A stretch of DNA of 64,000 nt from Streptomyces maremycinicus (GCF_001184025.1 NZ_BBYG01000008.1:868001-932000), one strand, 5' to 3'; shown: positions 17,820 through 26,513, counted from the first letter of the stretch. Numbers and translations are program-made. The notes: generated from the letters alone by a model not told the origin.

Positions 17820-18132
17820 CGGGGCGGGATGGCCGGGCGTCCTGGTAGCCGGGTTGGTGCCTTCACCCTCGGCTTCTCCGCCCTGTTGTCGGCGCCGCCG
17901 CCCCGGCCGCTGCTCGCCTTCGTCTACGGCGTCGGCCTGGGCCCTGCCCTTCCTCATCGCCGCTCTGGGCTTCCGCCGTGCGTTGCGGCGCGTTCGGGTC
18001 AGCGCGCCGCAACGCACGTACGGTGATGCGATTCGGCGGGGCGCTGCAGGTTATAAGCAGGTCAGCTGCGCATGGGGGCATCTGACCGGGATGCTGCGCT
18101 CCTGGGTCGCGGACTGCCAGCCGGCGCTGTGA
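17820..18132 (+). pseudogene. CcdA-type cytochrome c biogenesis protein, remnant
   Basis: One frame encodes LLAFVYGVGLG (about 17905-17940). The next frame continues as ALPFLIAALGFRRALRRVR and then WGHLTGMLRSWVADCQPAL to a stop at 18132. Together these read as the last two helices and tail of CcdA/DsbD-like membrane proteins (LLAFVYxLGLGLPFLxAALxFRRAL). A frame change between them and the absence of the N-terminal helices mark it as dead. The neighbouring 18708 gene belongs to the same broad superfamily. Confidence 0.55.
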
Positions 18133-18178
18133 ATCACGGAATGGCGAGGCTGGGGGGCGCGGGCTAGCATCCCGTGCC

Positions 18179-18598
18179 ATGGCCAGGACACGCATGCGGC
18201 TGTCCCCAGCCCGGCGGTGTGCCGGGCTGCTGGCCGTGCTCGCCCTGGTCCTGTGCGCCACGGGGCTCATTCAGCCCGCCACGGCGACCTCGATGGAGAT
18301 GACGTCCGCAGTCTCGTTAACGTCCACGGCCTCGATGACGTCATCATCCTCGGCGCAGTCCGACGGAGCGAACGTCCGGGCAAGGGCCGCGTCGTCGTGC
18401 CCCATGGACGCCATGGTCATGGACTGCCAGCCCTTCGCCCATCAAAGGCCGTCCAGTGCCCCGCCCTCGCTCGCGGCGCACGCAGCGTCTCCGGCCGGGC
18501 GGGAAATCGCCGGTCTGGCCGATGTCCAGCGGGCACCTCCGTCTCCCGCTTCCCGTGAGGGGCCCGATACCCACAGGCTGTGTATAAGTCGGACCTGA
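18179..18598 (+). CDS. Small secreted protein, DUF6153-like
   Basis: The 139-aa product has an Arg-rich start, a hydrophobic signal segment (GLLAVLALVLCATGLIQPA) and a Ser/Thr/Met-rich exported part. Its pieces CPMDAMVMDCQPF and a terminus HRLCISRT resemble the layout of the 12255 protein. Met, Cys and His could bind copper. There is no ribosome-binding site at the ATG, and TAGCAT lies 10-15 bases upstream, so it may be leaderless. The role is unknown; association with copper genes is by position. Confidence 0.55.
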   Translation: MARTRMRLSPARRCAGLLAVLALVLCATGLIQPATATSMEMTSAVSLTSTASMTSSSSAQSDGANVRARAASSCPMDAMVMDCQPFAHQRPSSAPPSLAAHAASPAGREIAGLADVQRAPPSPASREGPDTHRLCISRT

Positions 18599-18707
18599 TC
18601 GTGCACGCCCGCCAGACCGTACGGCCCGGCGGGCTCCGCTGCCCGATCCGATCCGGCATGCCGCCATGCGCGCGTGCCGTCCTCTGCCACCACGGAGTTT
18701 TTCAGGC

Positions 18708-19871
18708 ATGACCTCGACACTCACTCTGTTCGTCACCAGCGTCGGTACCGGCCTGCTCGCCGGGGGCGCCTCCTGCGCCGCCGTGCAGGGCGGCCTGTTG
18801 GCTGGCGCGGTCACCCGCCGCAGTCCCGCCGCCGTACCGTCCCCGGCTCTGGCCGGGGCGCGCCGTACGTCCGGCGTTGCCGTGAAGGACCGTCGCCCGG
18901 GCCGGTCACCGGTCGCCGATGCGCCTGCAGAACCGAAGGCGCTGGTACCGGTCGGCGCGTTCCTCGCGGGCAAGCTCGTCTCCCACACCATGCTCGGCGC
19001 GCTGCTCGGCGTCTTCGGCGACGCGCTGCAGCCCAGCCCGCGAGCCCGAGCCGTGATGCTCATCGCGGCCGGAGCCTTGATGGTGCTGTTCGCCCTGGAC
19101 CTGTTCGGGGTCAAGGCGGTCGCCCGGTGGGTGCCGAGGCCTCCGGCGCCGTTCGGGCGGCTGCTGCGTCGCAGCGCCAAGGCCGACTCGGTCGCCACCC
19201 CGGCGTTGATCGGGCTGGCGACGGTGCTGGTGCCCTGCGGGGTGACGCTGTCGGTCGAGCTGATCGCCGTCACTTCCGGTTCGCCGCTGGCCGGGGCCGC
19301 CGTGATGGCGGGGTTCGTGCTCGGCACCGCCCCGCTGTTCGCTGTCCTCGGCTATCTGTTCCGCCGTACCAGCCGGGCGCTGTCCGGGAGGCTCGCGGTC
19401 CTCACCGGTGTGGTGGTGCTCGCCGTCGCCGCCTGGACGGTGGCCTCCGGCGTCCAGGCCGGTGGCTGGGCCACCCTCAACCTCAGCGGCTCACCCGAAG
19501 CGGCCTCCGTCGCCTCGCCGTCGACCTCCGCCGAGGCCACGCTGGGCAGTGAGCAGAAGAAGCCAGTCACCAGCGGGCCGGTCCGCATGGACGCCTCCGG
19601 CACGCAGATCGTCACCCTGACGGTCACGGACTTCTACGTGCCCACCGAGTTCACCGCACAGGCGGGCGTGCCCACCACGCTGGTGCTGCGCGGCAAGGAC
19701 TCCGGCGGCTGCGCCCGCGCCTTCACCATCCCCGAACTAGGAGTCCAGGAGATCGTCAAGCGCAACGGCGACACCGAGATCGACCTCGGCACCCGTAAGG
19801 CCGGCGCGCTGCGCTTCTCCTGCGCCATGGGCATGCAGACCGGCACCATCACCTTCCAGGAAGGCGCGTAA
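18708..19871 (+). CDS. UreH/DsbD-type membrane protein with cupredoxin tail
   Basis: The 387-aa product starts with a six-helix membrane domain of the DsbD_2/UreH-like (sulfite exporter TauE/SafE) type. It has paired motifs near the membrane (TGLLAGGASCAAVQGGLLAG and later ATVLVPCGVTLSVELIAV), each with Cys next to Pro/Ala. After a Ser/Ala linker, residues about 295-387 form a cupredoxin-like domain (VTLTVTDFYVPTEF, RAFTIPEL, LRFSCAMGMQTGTI). The last part has the Cys-Met pattern of copper ligands. The protein could shuttle copper or electrons. Its stop overlaps the CopZ-like ATG by one base. Confidence 0.82.
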   Translation: MTSTLTLFVTSVGTGLLAGGASCAAVQGGLLAGAVTRRSPAAVPSPALAGARRTSGVAVKDRRPGRSPVADAPAEPKALVPVGAFLAGKLVSHTMLGALLGVFGDALQPSPRARAVMLIAAGALMVLFALDLFGVKAVARWVPRPPAPFGRLLRRSAKADSVATPALIGLATVLVPCGVTLSVELIAVTSGSPLAGAAVMAGFVLGTAPLFAVLGYLFRRTSRALSGRLAVLTGVVVLAVAAWTVASGVQAGGWATLNLSGSPEAASVASPSTSAEATLGSEQKKPVTSGPVRMDASGTQIVTLTVTDFYVPTEFTAQAGVPTTLVLRGKDSGGCARAFTIPELGVQEIVKRNGDTEIDLGTRKAGALRFSCAMGMQTGTITFQEGA

Positions 19872-20128
19872 TGGCACTGTTCCGTCGTAAGGAGGAAACG
19901 GAGACCGGACCGGCGGTCGTTCTCAAGGTGGAGGGCATGCACTGCAGCAGCTGCGGCCTCTCCATCGACGACGAGTTGGAGGAGGTGCCCGGTGTCCGCT
20001 CGGCCCGCACCGACGTGCGCAGGGGACGTTCCGCCATCCGCCTGGTGGAGGGCGCCACCGTGGACACCGACGCCCTCGTCGTCGCGGTGCGACGCGCGGG
20101 TGACTACGAGGCGTGGCCGGTCGACTGA
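19871..20128 (+). CDS. Heavy-metal-associated (CopZ-like) copper chaperone
   Basis: The 85-aa protein consists of a single HMA domain with the Cu(I)-binding GMHCSSC motif (C25 and C28). The usual beta-alpha-beta layout follows (VEGMHCSSCGLSIDDELEEV, then VDTDALVVAVRRAG). Such chaperones carry Cu(I) to membrane transporters. The start is coupled to the membrane cupredoxin protein (TAATG), so the two probably work together. No copper P-type ATPase is present in the window. Confidence 0.9.
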   Translation: MALFRRKEETETGPAVVLKVEGMHCSSCGLSIDDELEEVPGVRSARTDVRRGRSAIRLVEGATVDTDALVVAVRRAGDYEAWPVD

Positions 20129-20150
20129 CCGGCAGAGCGGCACGATGAAC

Positions 20151-20191
20151 ACGGCGCGGCCCGCCAGGGCATTCCGTCCGGGCCGCGCCGT
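20151..20191 (+). terminator. Hairpin terminator after the CopZ-like gene
   Basis: Thirteen perfect base pairs (20151-20163 with 20179-20191) close a 15-base loop, 23 bases after the stop codon. No T-run follows, as is usual in Streptomyces. Confidence 0.8.
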
Positions 20192-20323
20192 CGCTACGGG
20201 CCGACGTCCCTCGTAGTCGCTGCGGCGGCTGCTCGTCGGCCGGGAACGGCGCGATCAGGACTGAGCCCGGGGTCGTCTACAACCGCGCCTGGTCAGCGCA
20301 TAATCGCACCAAAGTGATGAACC

Positions 20324-20346
20324 GGTCGGTGTGGCACTCACCGACC
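20324..20346 (+). promoter_or_regulatory. Leader hairpin/operator upstream of the SMR gene
   Basis: GGTCGGTG (20324-20331) and CACCGACC (20339-20346) form a perfect 8-bp inverted repeat with a 7-base loop. It lies 20-25 bases after a CATAAT box (20299-20304) and 30 bases before the ATG. It could be a repressor operator or an RNA hairpin. The loop lacks the ACGR signature of guanidine-II riboswitches. Confidence 0.45.
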
Positions 20347-20375
20347 TGCCGACCAGAGGCGTGGAGGACTCGCAC

Positions 20376-20732
20376 ATGGCCAGGGCTTGGCTGCTCGTCA
20401 TCGCCGCCGGGCTGTTCGAGACCGGCTTCGCGGTGAGCCTCAAGCTGTCCGACGGCTTCACCCGGCTCTGGCCGACCATCGGGTTCTGTGTTTTCGCGCT
20501 GGCCAGCTTCGGTCTGCTGACGCTCTCACTGAAGAAGCTGGACGTCGGGCCCGCATACGCCGTGTGGACCGGAATCGGCGCGTCGGGCACCGCGATCTAC
20601 GGCATGGCCTTCCTCGGCGACGTGGTGTCCACTCTCAAGATCGTCTCGATCACGTTGGTGATCGTGGGGGTCGTCGGGCTCCAGCTGTCCGGTTCCTCCG
20701 GTGAGGCCCGGGCCCGTCGGCCGCAGCCCTGA
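20376..20732 (+). CDS. sugE: SMR-family exporter, SugE/Gdx type
   Basis: The 118-aa, four-helix small multidrug resistance protein has the essential membrane glutamate at E15 (GLFETGFAVSLKLSDGFTRL). The GFTRL and VGPAYAVWTGIG motifs point to the SugE/Gdx branch rather than EmrE. Known Gdx proteins export guanidinium and some quaternary ammonium compounds as dual-topology dimers; the substrate here is inferred. ATG 20376 is preceded by GGAGGA. No second SMR gene is adjacent, which fits a homodimer. Confidence 0.88.
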   Translation: MARAWLLVIAAGLFETGFAVSLKLSDGFTRLWPTIGFCVFALASFGLLTLSLKKLDVGPAYAVWTGIGASGTAIYGMAFLGDVVSTLKIVSITLVIVGVVGLQLSGSSGEARARRPQP

Positions 20733-21311
20733 GCAGCTGGTCGAGGCCGCAGACATGTGCGGGTTCAAAGGTCTACGAGAGTGCTGGCCTCCGCCGATCG
20801 ACAGTGGTGTGCCGCTTCGGCATCCTTGACGAGCGCCGGTTCATCACGGTCGGTGCGCCGGTGTCACCCACGAACTGCGCACGCTGTCTGCCGTATTGCG
20901 CAAGCGCGCAGCCGCACGACAACCGGTGGCCATCGTGTCCACGGCTGCCTTCATCGTGCCGGGCACCGGGTACTGCCGGGGCCGGCGCTGAGAGGAGGCG
21001 TCGGTCTGTTGTCATGGATGCGCTTCGAGTGAGAGAGGAGGGCGGCTCCCGCGGGGCGGCGTCAGGCGCCCGGGCGGCTCCGATCACGGCGATGGTGAGG
21101 GAGACCGCGGCGCCGGCAGCGAGGACGGCGGTGGTGAGCTTCATGCTTCAACGGTCCTTTCGATCAACGGGTTTGTCGTCGGGCGTTGAGTTGGTGGAGT
21201 CTGTGGACCGTTGCGTCATGCGGCCCCCGCGAGCACGACGGTTGGGAGGCGTGCGAGCGTGACGGGCAGCTGTGCGGGCCGGCACCCCAGGCGAGAAGGG
21301 CGCGCACGGTC
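20733..21311. other. 580-bp region with one doubtful small gene
   Basis: The only candidate is a minus-strand frame at 20773-21144. It starts with a good-looking signal sequence (MKLTTAVLAAGAAVSLTIAV) behind an AAGGA site. After residue 30 it becomes unlike any protein family I know, so it may be the 5' stub of a broken gene for an exported protein. No other gene is visible. Confidence 0.4.
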
Positions 21312-22262
21312 TTAGCTGCTGAGTACGGCTTCCCGGGCTGCTCGGGACCAGATGGATTGCTGTCGGAGTGCGAAGCCCATTCGGTTCCAGTGGAAGATGA
21401 CGTGCCGAGCGAGGATGCCTCGCTTGCCGAGGCTGAGCGTGCCGCTCTCCGCCGCGTCCGCCAGAGCCCGCCCGTCCCGCTCCAGTCCCTCGACCCACGG
21501 GCGCATGGGAGCAAGGCCCTCACCGTCAAGAAGGGGGCGAGCGTCGGAAAGAAGGAGGCGACGCAGAGGTTCGACCATGGTGCTCACCTGTTCCGGAGGC
21601 ACATCGTCGGCCAATGGCCGATGCTGTTCGACCCGTCCCCATACGTCACCCTGCTCGCCGAACTCCAGGCCGGCGGCGCGCATCATCAGCGTCATGACCA
21701 GGAGAGACGTCGCCTTGGAGTCCAGCGCCTTCAGCTGGCCGTTGGCTGCGGCATGGAGGTAGTCGATCACGCCGGTGCTGTCGGTGTGGAACAGCGTGTG
21801 CGCGAGCGCCATCCCGGCCGGGCCGCCGAAGGCGGTGGTCTCCGGTTCGTACGGGATGGAGGTCCAGTTGGTGGTCACGCCCCAGGAGACGGAGCTGTCG
21901 AGCGCTTCGCTGATGTGACGGACGGCGTCCTCGGGGGAGGCGTCCGGGGCGGGGTAGTAGCGCAGGCGCCAGTGCGGGTGCTTCCGGACGAACCACCAGG
22001 TGCCGACGGGGCCGCCGCGGAGGGCGGGCGCGAGGTATGCGCGGAAGGCTTGGGCGGCGGTTGGGTAGTCGGCGAAGCGGATGTTGGCCTGGTGCCAGCC
22101 GGACGGCTCGGCTTCGAGCGCCGCCCGGCCGGCGGCCTGGTATCTCTCGATCGCCTCGGACAGGGCGGCGGGCTCGGTGCCTGCCGCGCGGGCGGCTTCT
22201 TCGGCGGGCGCGCCGCCGAGGACGGCCAGGACGGCGTCCTCGATACGGTCCGTGTCGTGCAC
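21312..22262 (-). CDS. Stand-alone SpaB-C/thiopeptide-type biosynthesis protein
   Basis: The 316-aa product matches the C-terminal SpaB-type (thiopeptide-type bacteriocin biosynthesis) domain found at the end of class I LanB enzymes. Recognisable parts are GTWWFVRKHPHWRLRYYP, YEPETTAFGGPAGMALAHTLFHTDS and HVIFHWNRMGF. In LanB enzymes this domain eliminates glutamate from glutamylated Ser/Thr. Stand-alone copies can also catalyse other reactions, such as cycloaddition in thiopeptides or removal of amino-acyl tails. The cluster LanB already carries its own copy, so this one may do an extra step. GTG 22262 has GAGAGGAG upstream and lies 11 bases after the lanC stop. Confidence 0.85.
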   Translation of the reverse strand: MHDTDRIEDAVLAVLGGAPAEEAARAAGTEPAALSEAIERYQAAGRAALEAEPSGWHQANIRFADYPTAAQAFRAYLAPALRGGPVGTWWFVRKHPHWRLRYYPAPDASPEDAVRHISEALDSSVSWGVTTNWTSIPYEPETTAFGGPAGMALAHTLFHTDSTGVIDYLHAAANGQLKALDSKATSLLVMTLMMRAAGLEFGEQGDVWGRVEQHRPLADDVPPEQVSTMVEPLRRLLLSDARPLLDGEGLAPMRPWVEGLERDGRALADAAESGTLSLGKRGILARHVIFHWNRMGFALRQQSIWSRAAREAVLSS

Positions 22263-22273
22263 GGCGGCTCCTC

Positions 22274-23416
22274 TCACGTCAGCAGGAGGCAGCCGTCCCA
22301 CTGCCCTTGGGGCGTGGTGCCCGACTCGGCGTCCTGGAAAGCGAGGGATGCGCCGGCTTTCCCGGTGAGGAACCCCGTCTCCTCGGGGGCGTCCGCCGTC
22401 AGGACCCTGCTCGTAATGAGCCTGATCCGGTCACCGAAGATGGCTGGGGCTTCGGCCTCCTGGGCGACGCGCTGCACGGTGCGGAGGAGACCGCCGAACC
22501 CGTGACACAGGCCGCGGTCGGCAACCTTGTCGAGCTGGGCCGGGTCGCTCAGGCAGTGCAGAAGAGCACGCTCGGCCATCCGCTTGCGGTCGCCGTCTTC
22601 GAGGGCGATGCTGGCGAGCTGCTGGGCACGGGCCAGGCCCGGGGTGCCGTAGCACCACGATGGGGTGGCCGGCTGCGCGGGCGCGGGTCCTCGGTGGCTG
22701 ATCCAGCGCGGCCAGCGCGTTCCGCGGTAGTCGCTCTGCCGTATCTGATCGAGCCACCGGCAGATGCGGCGGATGGCGACTTCGTGTCCGTCCACGGTGA
22801 CGCCCGCGCGCAGGGCCAGGGAGAGGAGGGCGAGCGGGCCGCCGATGCCGTGTGCCAGCCCGGCGTTCGCGTGACCTCCGGGGGTGGCCGTCTTGTCGCT
22901 GGCCGGGGCGTGGCCGACCCACCAGCCGGGCAGTGTCTCGCCCGGCTGGTGGGTGACCGGCTCGGTCAGGCGCACCAGGTACTCGAGGACGCCCTTCAGT
23001 TCGGCCCCGTGGGGCTGACGGCGCAGAAGCAGCGCACCGATGCCGGTGAGGCCGCGGAACAGGTCGTACTCGGCGAAGGTGGCGTGGCGGCCGGCGTCGA
23101 TCCGGGCGTGCGCAGTGGTCAGGCGCTGCCGGGCGTGTGCGGCCACGACGCCGTCGAGCGTGTGCAGCGCGCCCGCGTAGCGGTCGGTACCGTCGGCGGC
23201 CAGGTGCAGGACGAGGGCCATCGCGGGGGCGCCGAGGAAGAGGTTGGCGTCCCGCCCGTCGATCAGGGGCCCGATCCCCGCGAGGGCGCGGTGCACCTCG
23301 CTCCAGTCTCCGGTGCCGCGGCGGGCCCGCTCGACGTGCAGCAGAGCGATGCCGAGGGGACCGTGGGCGAGGGATTGGTGCGTGGAGGTGTCGGTGGTCA
23401 GCAGGGCGGTGGTCAC
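22274..23416 (-). CDS. Lanthionine synthetase C (LanC) cyclase
   Basis: The 380-aa cyclase adds Cys thiols to dehydrated Ser/Thr to form lanthionine rings. The three zinc ligands are intact: C255 (SWCYGTPG), C304 and H305 (LCHGFGGL). The AHGIGG loop near residue 189 is also typical. Glycine-rich turns repeat through an alpha/alpha barrel. The GTG start overlaps the lanB stop as GTGA, giving translational coupling and probable complex formation with LanB. Confidence 0.95.
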   Translation of the reverse strand: MTTALLTTDTSTHQSLAHGPLGIALLHVERARRGTGDWSEVHRALAGIGPLIDGRDANLFLGAPAMALVLHLAADGTDRYAGALHTLDGVVAAHARQRLTTAHARIDAGRHATFAEYDLFRGLTGIGALLLRRQPHGAELKGVLEYLVRLTEPVTHQPGETLPGWWVGHAPASDKTATPGGHANAGLAHGIGGPLALLSLALRAGVTVDGHEVAIRRICRWLDQIRQSDYRGTRWPRWISHRGPAPAQPATPSWCYGTPGLARAQQLASIALEDGDRKRMAERALLHCLSDPAQLDKVADRGLCHGFGGLLRTVQRVAQEAEAPAIFGDRIRLITSRVLTADAPEETGFLTGKAGASLAFQDAESGTTPQGQWDGCLLLT

Positions 23417-26400
23417 GCCTCGTCTCCTTCGGGGATGAGTGTCCAGGACAGGGATGCGGCTCTGGTTATCCGGCGACAGGCGGCCTCTGCGGTGCGGTCG
23501 GTGCCCGCGACGCGGTTGTGGTGCATGTGCAGCAGGGACGGCAGCACGGACTCGGGGGCGTCGTCGGCGAGCGCCAGCCGGTAGCGGGCGAGTGCGCGCC
23601 TGCGCTCCTCCCAGGCGTCGGCCACAGCGTCTCCGCCGTCGATGTCGGTGAGGACGCCCGGCGCGGCCGGTTCCGACAGCCGCAGAGCGAGGGCCTGCAC
23701 GTTGCGGGGGACGCTTTCGCCGTCGCCGCGCAGCAGGTGTTGGATCAGCCAGGTGCAGGCATCCTTGCGGGTGCCGAGGAGCCCTGTGGCGATGTCCACG
23801 AAGGATGCGGCGGTGACAGCCGGCCGGAGTTCGGCCGGTACCGCCAGGGCTAGTTGCGCGACGGCGGCCGTGGAATCGGCCACGAAGTAGTCCTCCGCCG
23901 CTTCCAATGTGGGGCCGGTGCCGTAGCGGCCGGTCTCAGGGTGGTCGGTGTCCCACTGCACCCGCTGGATCAGGCCCTCGCGGCGCAGTTCGGCGGCCCA
24001 CCGGGCGACGGCCTGCGCCGTGGCGCCGAACGCGTCCGGCCCTGGAAGACGCAGCCGAAGACGGAGGTGGGGGTCGGGGTCGGCGTAGCGGATGAACCAG
24101 GCGGGCGGCGGGGTGGCCCATTCGTCGTGCAGGAGGCGCGGGAGGTGAGCGGTCAGCACCTCGGGGACGCGCGCGGTGCTGCCGTACAGCTTCAAGAACA
24201 CCCAGTCCGAGGCGCCCGGCAGCCGGGCGGTATCGCGACTGGCGGATGCCCGGACCACGGGTGCGGCGGTGGGCTTCTGGTCCGAGGCGAACGTCATGGC
24301 GACCTCGTGAGCGCGGTCGATCCAGCCGTACGCGCTTTCCTCGGGGGCTTCGTGCAGGACGGCCACGGTGTGTCGCCGCAGCTCTGCACGGAGAAGTTCT
24401 TGGTGGACTGGCTCATCGAGGTCGAGGCGGAGGCGCTGATCGCTGGCGCCGAGGAACACGGTGCGCGGCAGGCCGTACTTGCTGCGCCAGTTACTGAACC
24501 GCTCTGGCCAGTCGTCTCCGTCTCCGAGGTCGCGCCGCCGCAGCCGCCACAGGGCCGCGGAAAGAACTGTGCGCCCTACGCGGACTTCGGGCAGGAACGG
24601 CAGCCGGGTCGCGGCGCCCCAGAAGAACGGCAGCAGGACGGCGGTGTGGGAGCGGTGAAGTTCGCAGACGAAGCGGATCAGGGGGTGGGTGCTGTTCGAC
24701 AGTTCGACGGCGTTCATCACCGTCGGCTCCATGATCCGGCCGGTGGACAGCGTCACGAGGTAGAAGCGGCCTGCGTCGGCGAGGACACCGAGGTCGTCCA
24801 GGTCCAAGGTGGCGTTGGGATTGTGTTCGCCGACGGACAACAGCTCCGGCGAGAGGGCGAGCGAGCGGCTGACGTTGTTGATCGGCACTTTCAGCGGCGG
24901 CCCCGAAACCTGCCCGCGGACCGCGCGGTCGGTCAGAGTGGGCAGAGAAGTGTGGACAGCGGTGATCCGGTCGAGATCTGCGGCTTCGAGGGTGGGGAGG
25001 AAACGCCCTGTCGTGATGCCGGCCGCGAGCGACAGGCCGACCGTGGAGAGCGTGAAACGGCCTTCGTTCAGGGCGCGTTGAGACTGTGCGAGCACGGTGA
25101 AGGTGAACTCGATGTGCGCGGGGACTTGGGTGGGCGTACCGGTGGACAGGGCCTCGATGTCGCCCTCGGTGAGCACGATCTCGTGCCGGTCGGTCAGGGC
25201 GGCCTCCTGTGTGAGCGCGAGGAGGTGTTCGTCGCGAGCTGTCGTTGCCAGGACGGGACGGGGAAGCACGGTGCCCCGGTAGCCGACGGGGAAGCCGAGG
25301 CCGGTGTCCGGATCGGTGAGTTCCCGCACCGGCACGACGGTGCCCATGCTGTAGCGCTCCAGGAACCGGGTGAGGTAGTCGCGCCAGGCCGGGGAACCAT
25401 TCGGGTACGGGGTGACGCGTGCGATCACGTCCAGCGCCCGGCTTGCCTCTTCGGCGACCTCTTGCGGGAGGGTGATGTCGCAGTCCGGACGCAGGTTCAC
25501 CGCGAGACTGCGGTCAGCGACCCCGGTGAGACGGTTCATGGTGGCAGTGGCCTGCGCCCGGAGGTCACGCTGTTCGTCCGGGTGGGCGCGGTCGTGCCGG
25601 TGGAGGAGCTGGTGAACGCGGCGCAGGTTCTCCACCTTCGCCTGCATCGCGGAGCCCGGGGCTCCGGCGCGCAATGTCCGGTCGAGCTGATCGACGAGGT
25701 GGCCAAGAGCGTCGTCACAGGTCATCGGGGCATGGAGGCTGGTGAGCAGGACGCGGTGGGCGACCAGGTTGCGCACCATGTCCTCGATCTTCTGGACCGG
25801 GGTGTCGGGGTAATTGGCCTGGAGCTTGGCCACCAGTTCGCCGAAGGTCGTGGGCGACTGTGCCAGGGACAGTGCCAACTCTGATGCCCGGGTGCGGCGG
25901 AGGGTCGTTTCGGTGGGCCCCTTGTCGCCGGGCTGGTGGGGCACGGAGATCTGCGCGCCGCGCACGGTGTATGTACGGTCGGCGACGACGTGCAGGTGAT
26001 GGAGAACGTCCGGGTCCTGCTCCAGGGTGGTGATGATGTCGTGCAGCCAGGTGGCATCGGCCCTGGCGAACGCCGTGTGCTGCGTCCCCCAGCGGACGAC
26101 ACTGCTCGGGCCAATGCGTACCGGTGCAGGCCCGGCGAACGTTCCGAAGGGCGTCGCGCGGAACTGCATCCGCAGGAGATAGCGGGTCAGGGAGAGTGTG
26201 ATTCGCCGGATTCGGGAGCGGCGGGCCTCGCCGTTGATGGCTTTGCGGATGCTGGCGGCCAGGACCGGCGCGGCGAGTTCGATGGCGCTCGCACGGTCGT
26301 TGTCGCTCCAGACCTGCTTGATCCACCGGCGGCAGTTCTCCGCGTCCACGGCAGGGTCGGCGGCGGGAGCGGGGCAGGAGGGCAGCGAGGCCACCAGCGG

Positions 26401-26445
26401 AAACACCGATGCCCTGATCATGCCCGCGTCAACTGCTTCATACAT
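23413..26445 (-). CDS. Class I lantibiotic dehydratase (LanB)
   Basis: The 1010-aa enzyme dehydrates Ser and Thr of the precursor by a tRNA-glutamate-dependent route. The N-terminal glutamylation domain covers roughly residues 30-680, with ITLSLTRYLLRMQFRATPFG near the start and PVGYRGTVLPRPVL in the middle. The C-terminal elimination (SpaB-C) domain covers about 725-1000 (DWVFLKLYGSTARVPEVL, WFIRYADPDPHLRLRLRL, WDTDHPETGRYGTGP). Length is normal for full-length LanB. ATG 26445 is preceded by AAGGAGGAA. A strong hairpin sits between the precursor gene and this start and probably lowers its expression relative to the precursor. Confidence 0.95.
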   Translation of the reverse strand: MYEAVDAGMIRASVFPLVASLPSCPAPAADPAVDAENCRRWIKQVWSDNDRASAIELAAPVLAASIRKAINGEARRSRIRRITLSLTRYLLRMQFRATPFGTFAGPAPVRIGPSSVVRWGTQHTAFARADATWLHDIITTLEQDPDVLHHLHVVADRTYTVRGAQISVPHQPGDKGPTETTLRRTRASELALSLAQSPTTFGELVAKLQANYPDTPVQKIEDMVRNLVAHRVLLTSLHAPMTCDDALGHLVDQLDRTLRAGAPGSAMQAKVENLRRVHQLLHRHDRAHPDEQRDLRAQATATMNRLTGVADRSLAVNLRPDCDITLPQEVAEEASRALDVIARVTPYPNGSPAWRDYLTRFLERYSMGTVVPVRELTDPDTGLGFPVGYRGTVLPRPVLATTARDEHLLALTQEAALTDRHEIVLTEGDIEALSTGTPTQVPAHIEFTFTVLAQSQRALNEGRFTLSTVGLSLAAGITTGRFLPTLEAADLDRITAVHTSLPTLTDRAVRGQVSGPPLKVPINNVSRSLALSPELLSVGEHNPNATLDLDDLGVLADAGRFYLVTLSTGRIMEPTVMNAVELSNSTHPLIRFVCELHRSHTAVLLPFFWGAATRLPFLPEVRVGRTVLSAALWRLRRRDLGDGDDWPERFSNWRSKYGLPRTVFLGASDQRLRLDLDEPVHQELLRAELRRHTVAVLHEAPEESAYGWIDRAHEVAMTFASDQKPTAAPVVRASASRDTARLPGASDWVFLKLYGSTARVPEVLTAHLPRLLHDEWATPPPAWFIRYADPDPHLRLRLRLPGPDAFGATAQAVARWAAELRREGLIQRVQWDTDHPETGRYGTGPTLEAAEDYFVADSTAAVAQLALAVPAELRPAVTAASFVDIATGLLGTRKDACTWLIQHLLRGDGESVPRNVQALALRLSEPAAPGVLTDIDGGDAVADAWEERRRALARYRLALADDAPESVLPSLLHMHHNRVAGTDRTAEAACRRITRAASLSWTLIPEGDEA

Positions 26446-26473
26446 GGCCGTTCCTCCTTCGCGGGTGCGGTAC

Positions 26474-26513
26474 CCGGGGCGGGCTGCCCGGTCTCCCGGC
26501 CGGCCCGCCCCGG
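26474..26513 (-). terminator. Hairpin between precursor and lanB (partial terminator)
   Basis: Arms CCGGGGCGGGC (26474-26484) and GCCCGCCCCGG (26503-26513) pair perfectly over 11 bp around an 18-base loop that can itself pair. It lies in the 82-bp space between the precursor stop and the lanB start. Lanthipeptide operons commonly use such a leaky terminator or processing stem to make more precursor than enzyme. Confidence 0.7.

Noticed and set aside
17592..18026. Plus-strand ORF starting right after the 17571 palindrome
   Set aside because: The AAGGAGG is part of the palindrome, the protein resembles nothing, and a different frame holds the CcdA remnant.
20140..20375. Guanidine riboswitch before the SMR gene
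   Set aside because: The ACGR loops of class II and the conserved strings of classes I and III are not seen; only a plain hairpin is present.
23854..25884. 676-codon plus-strand open frame
   Set aside because: It is antisense to LanB, whose domains and ribosome-binding site are clear.
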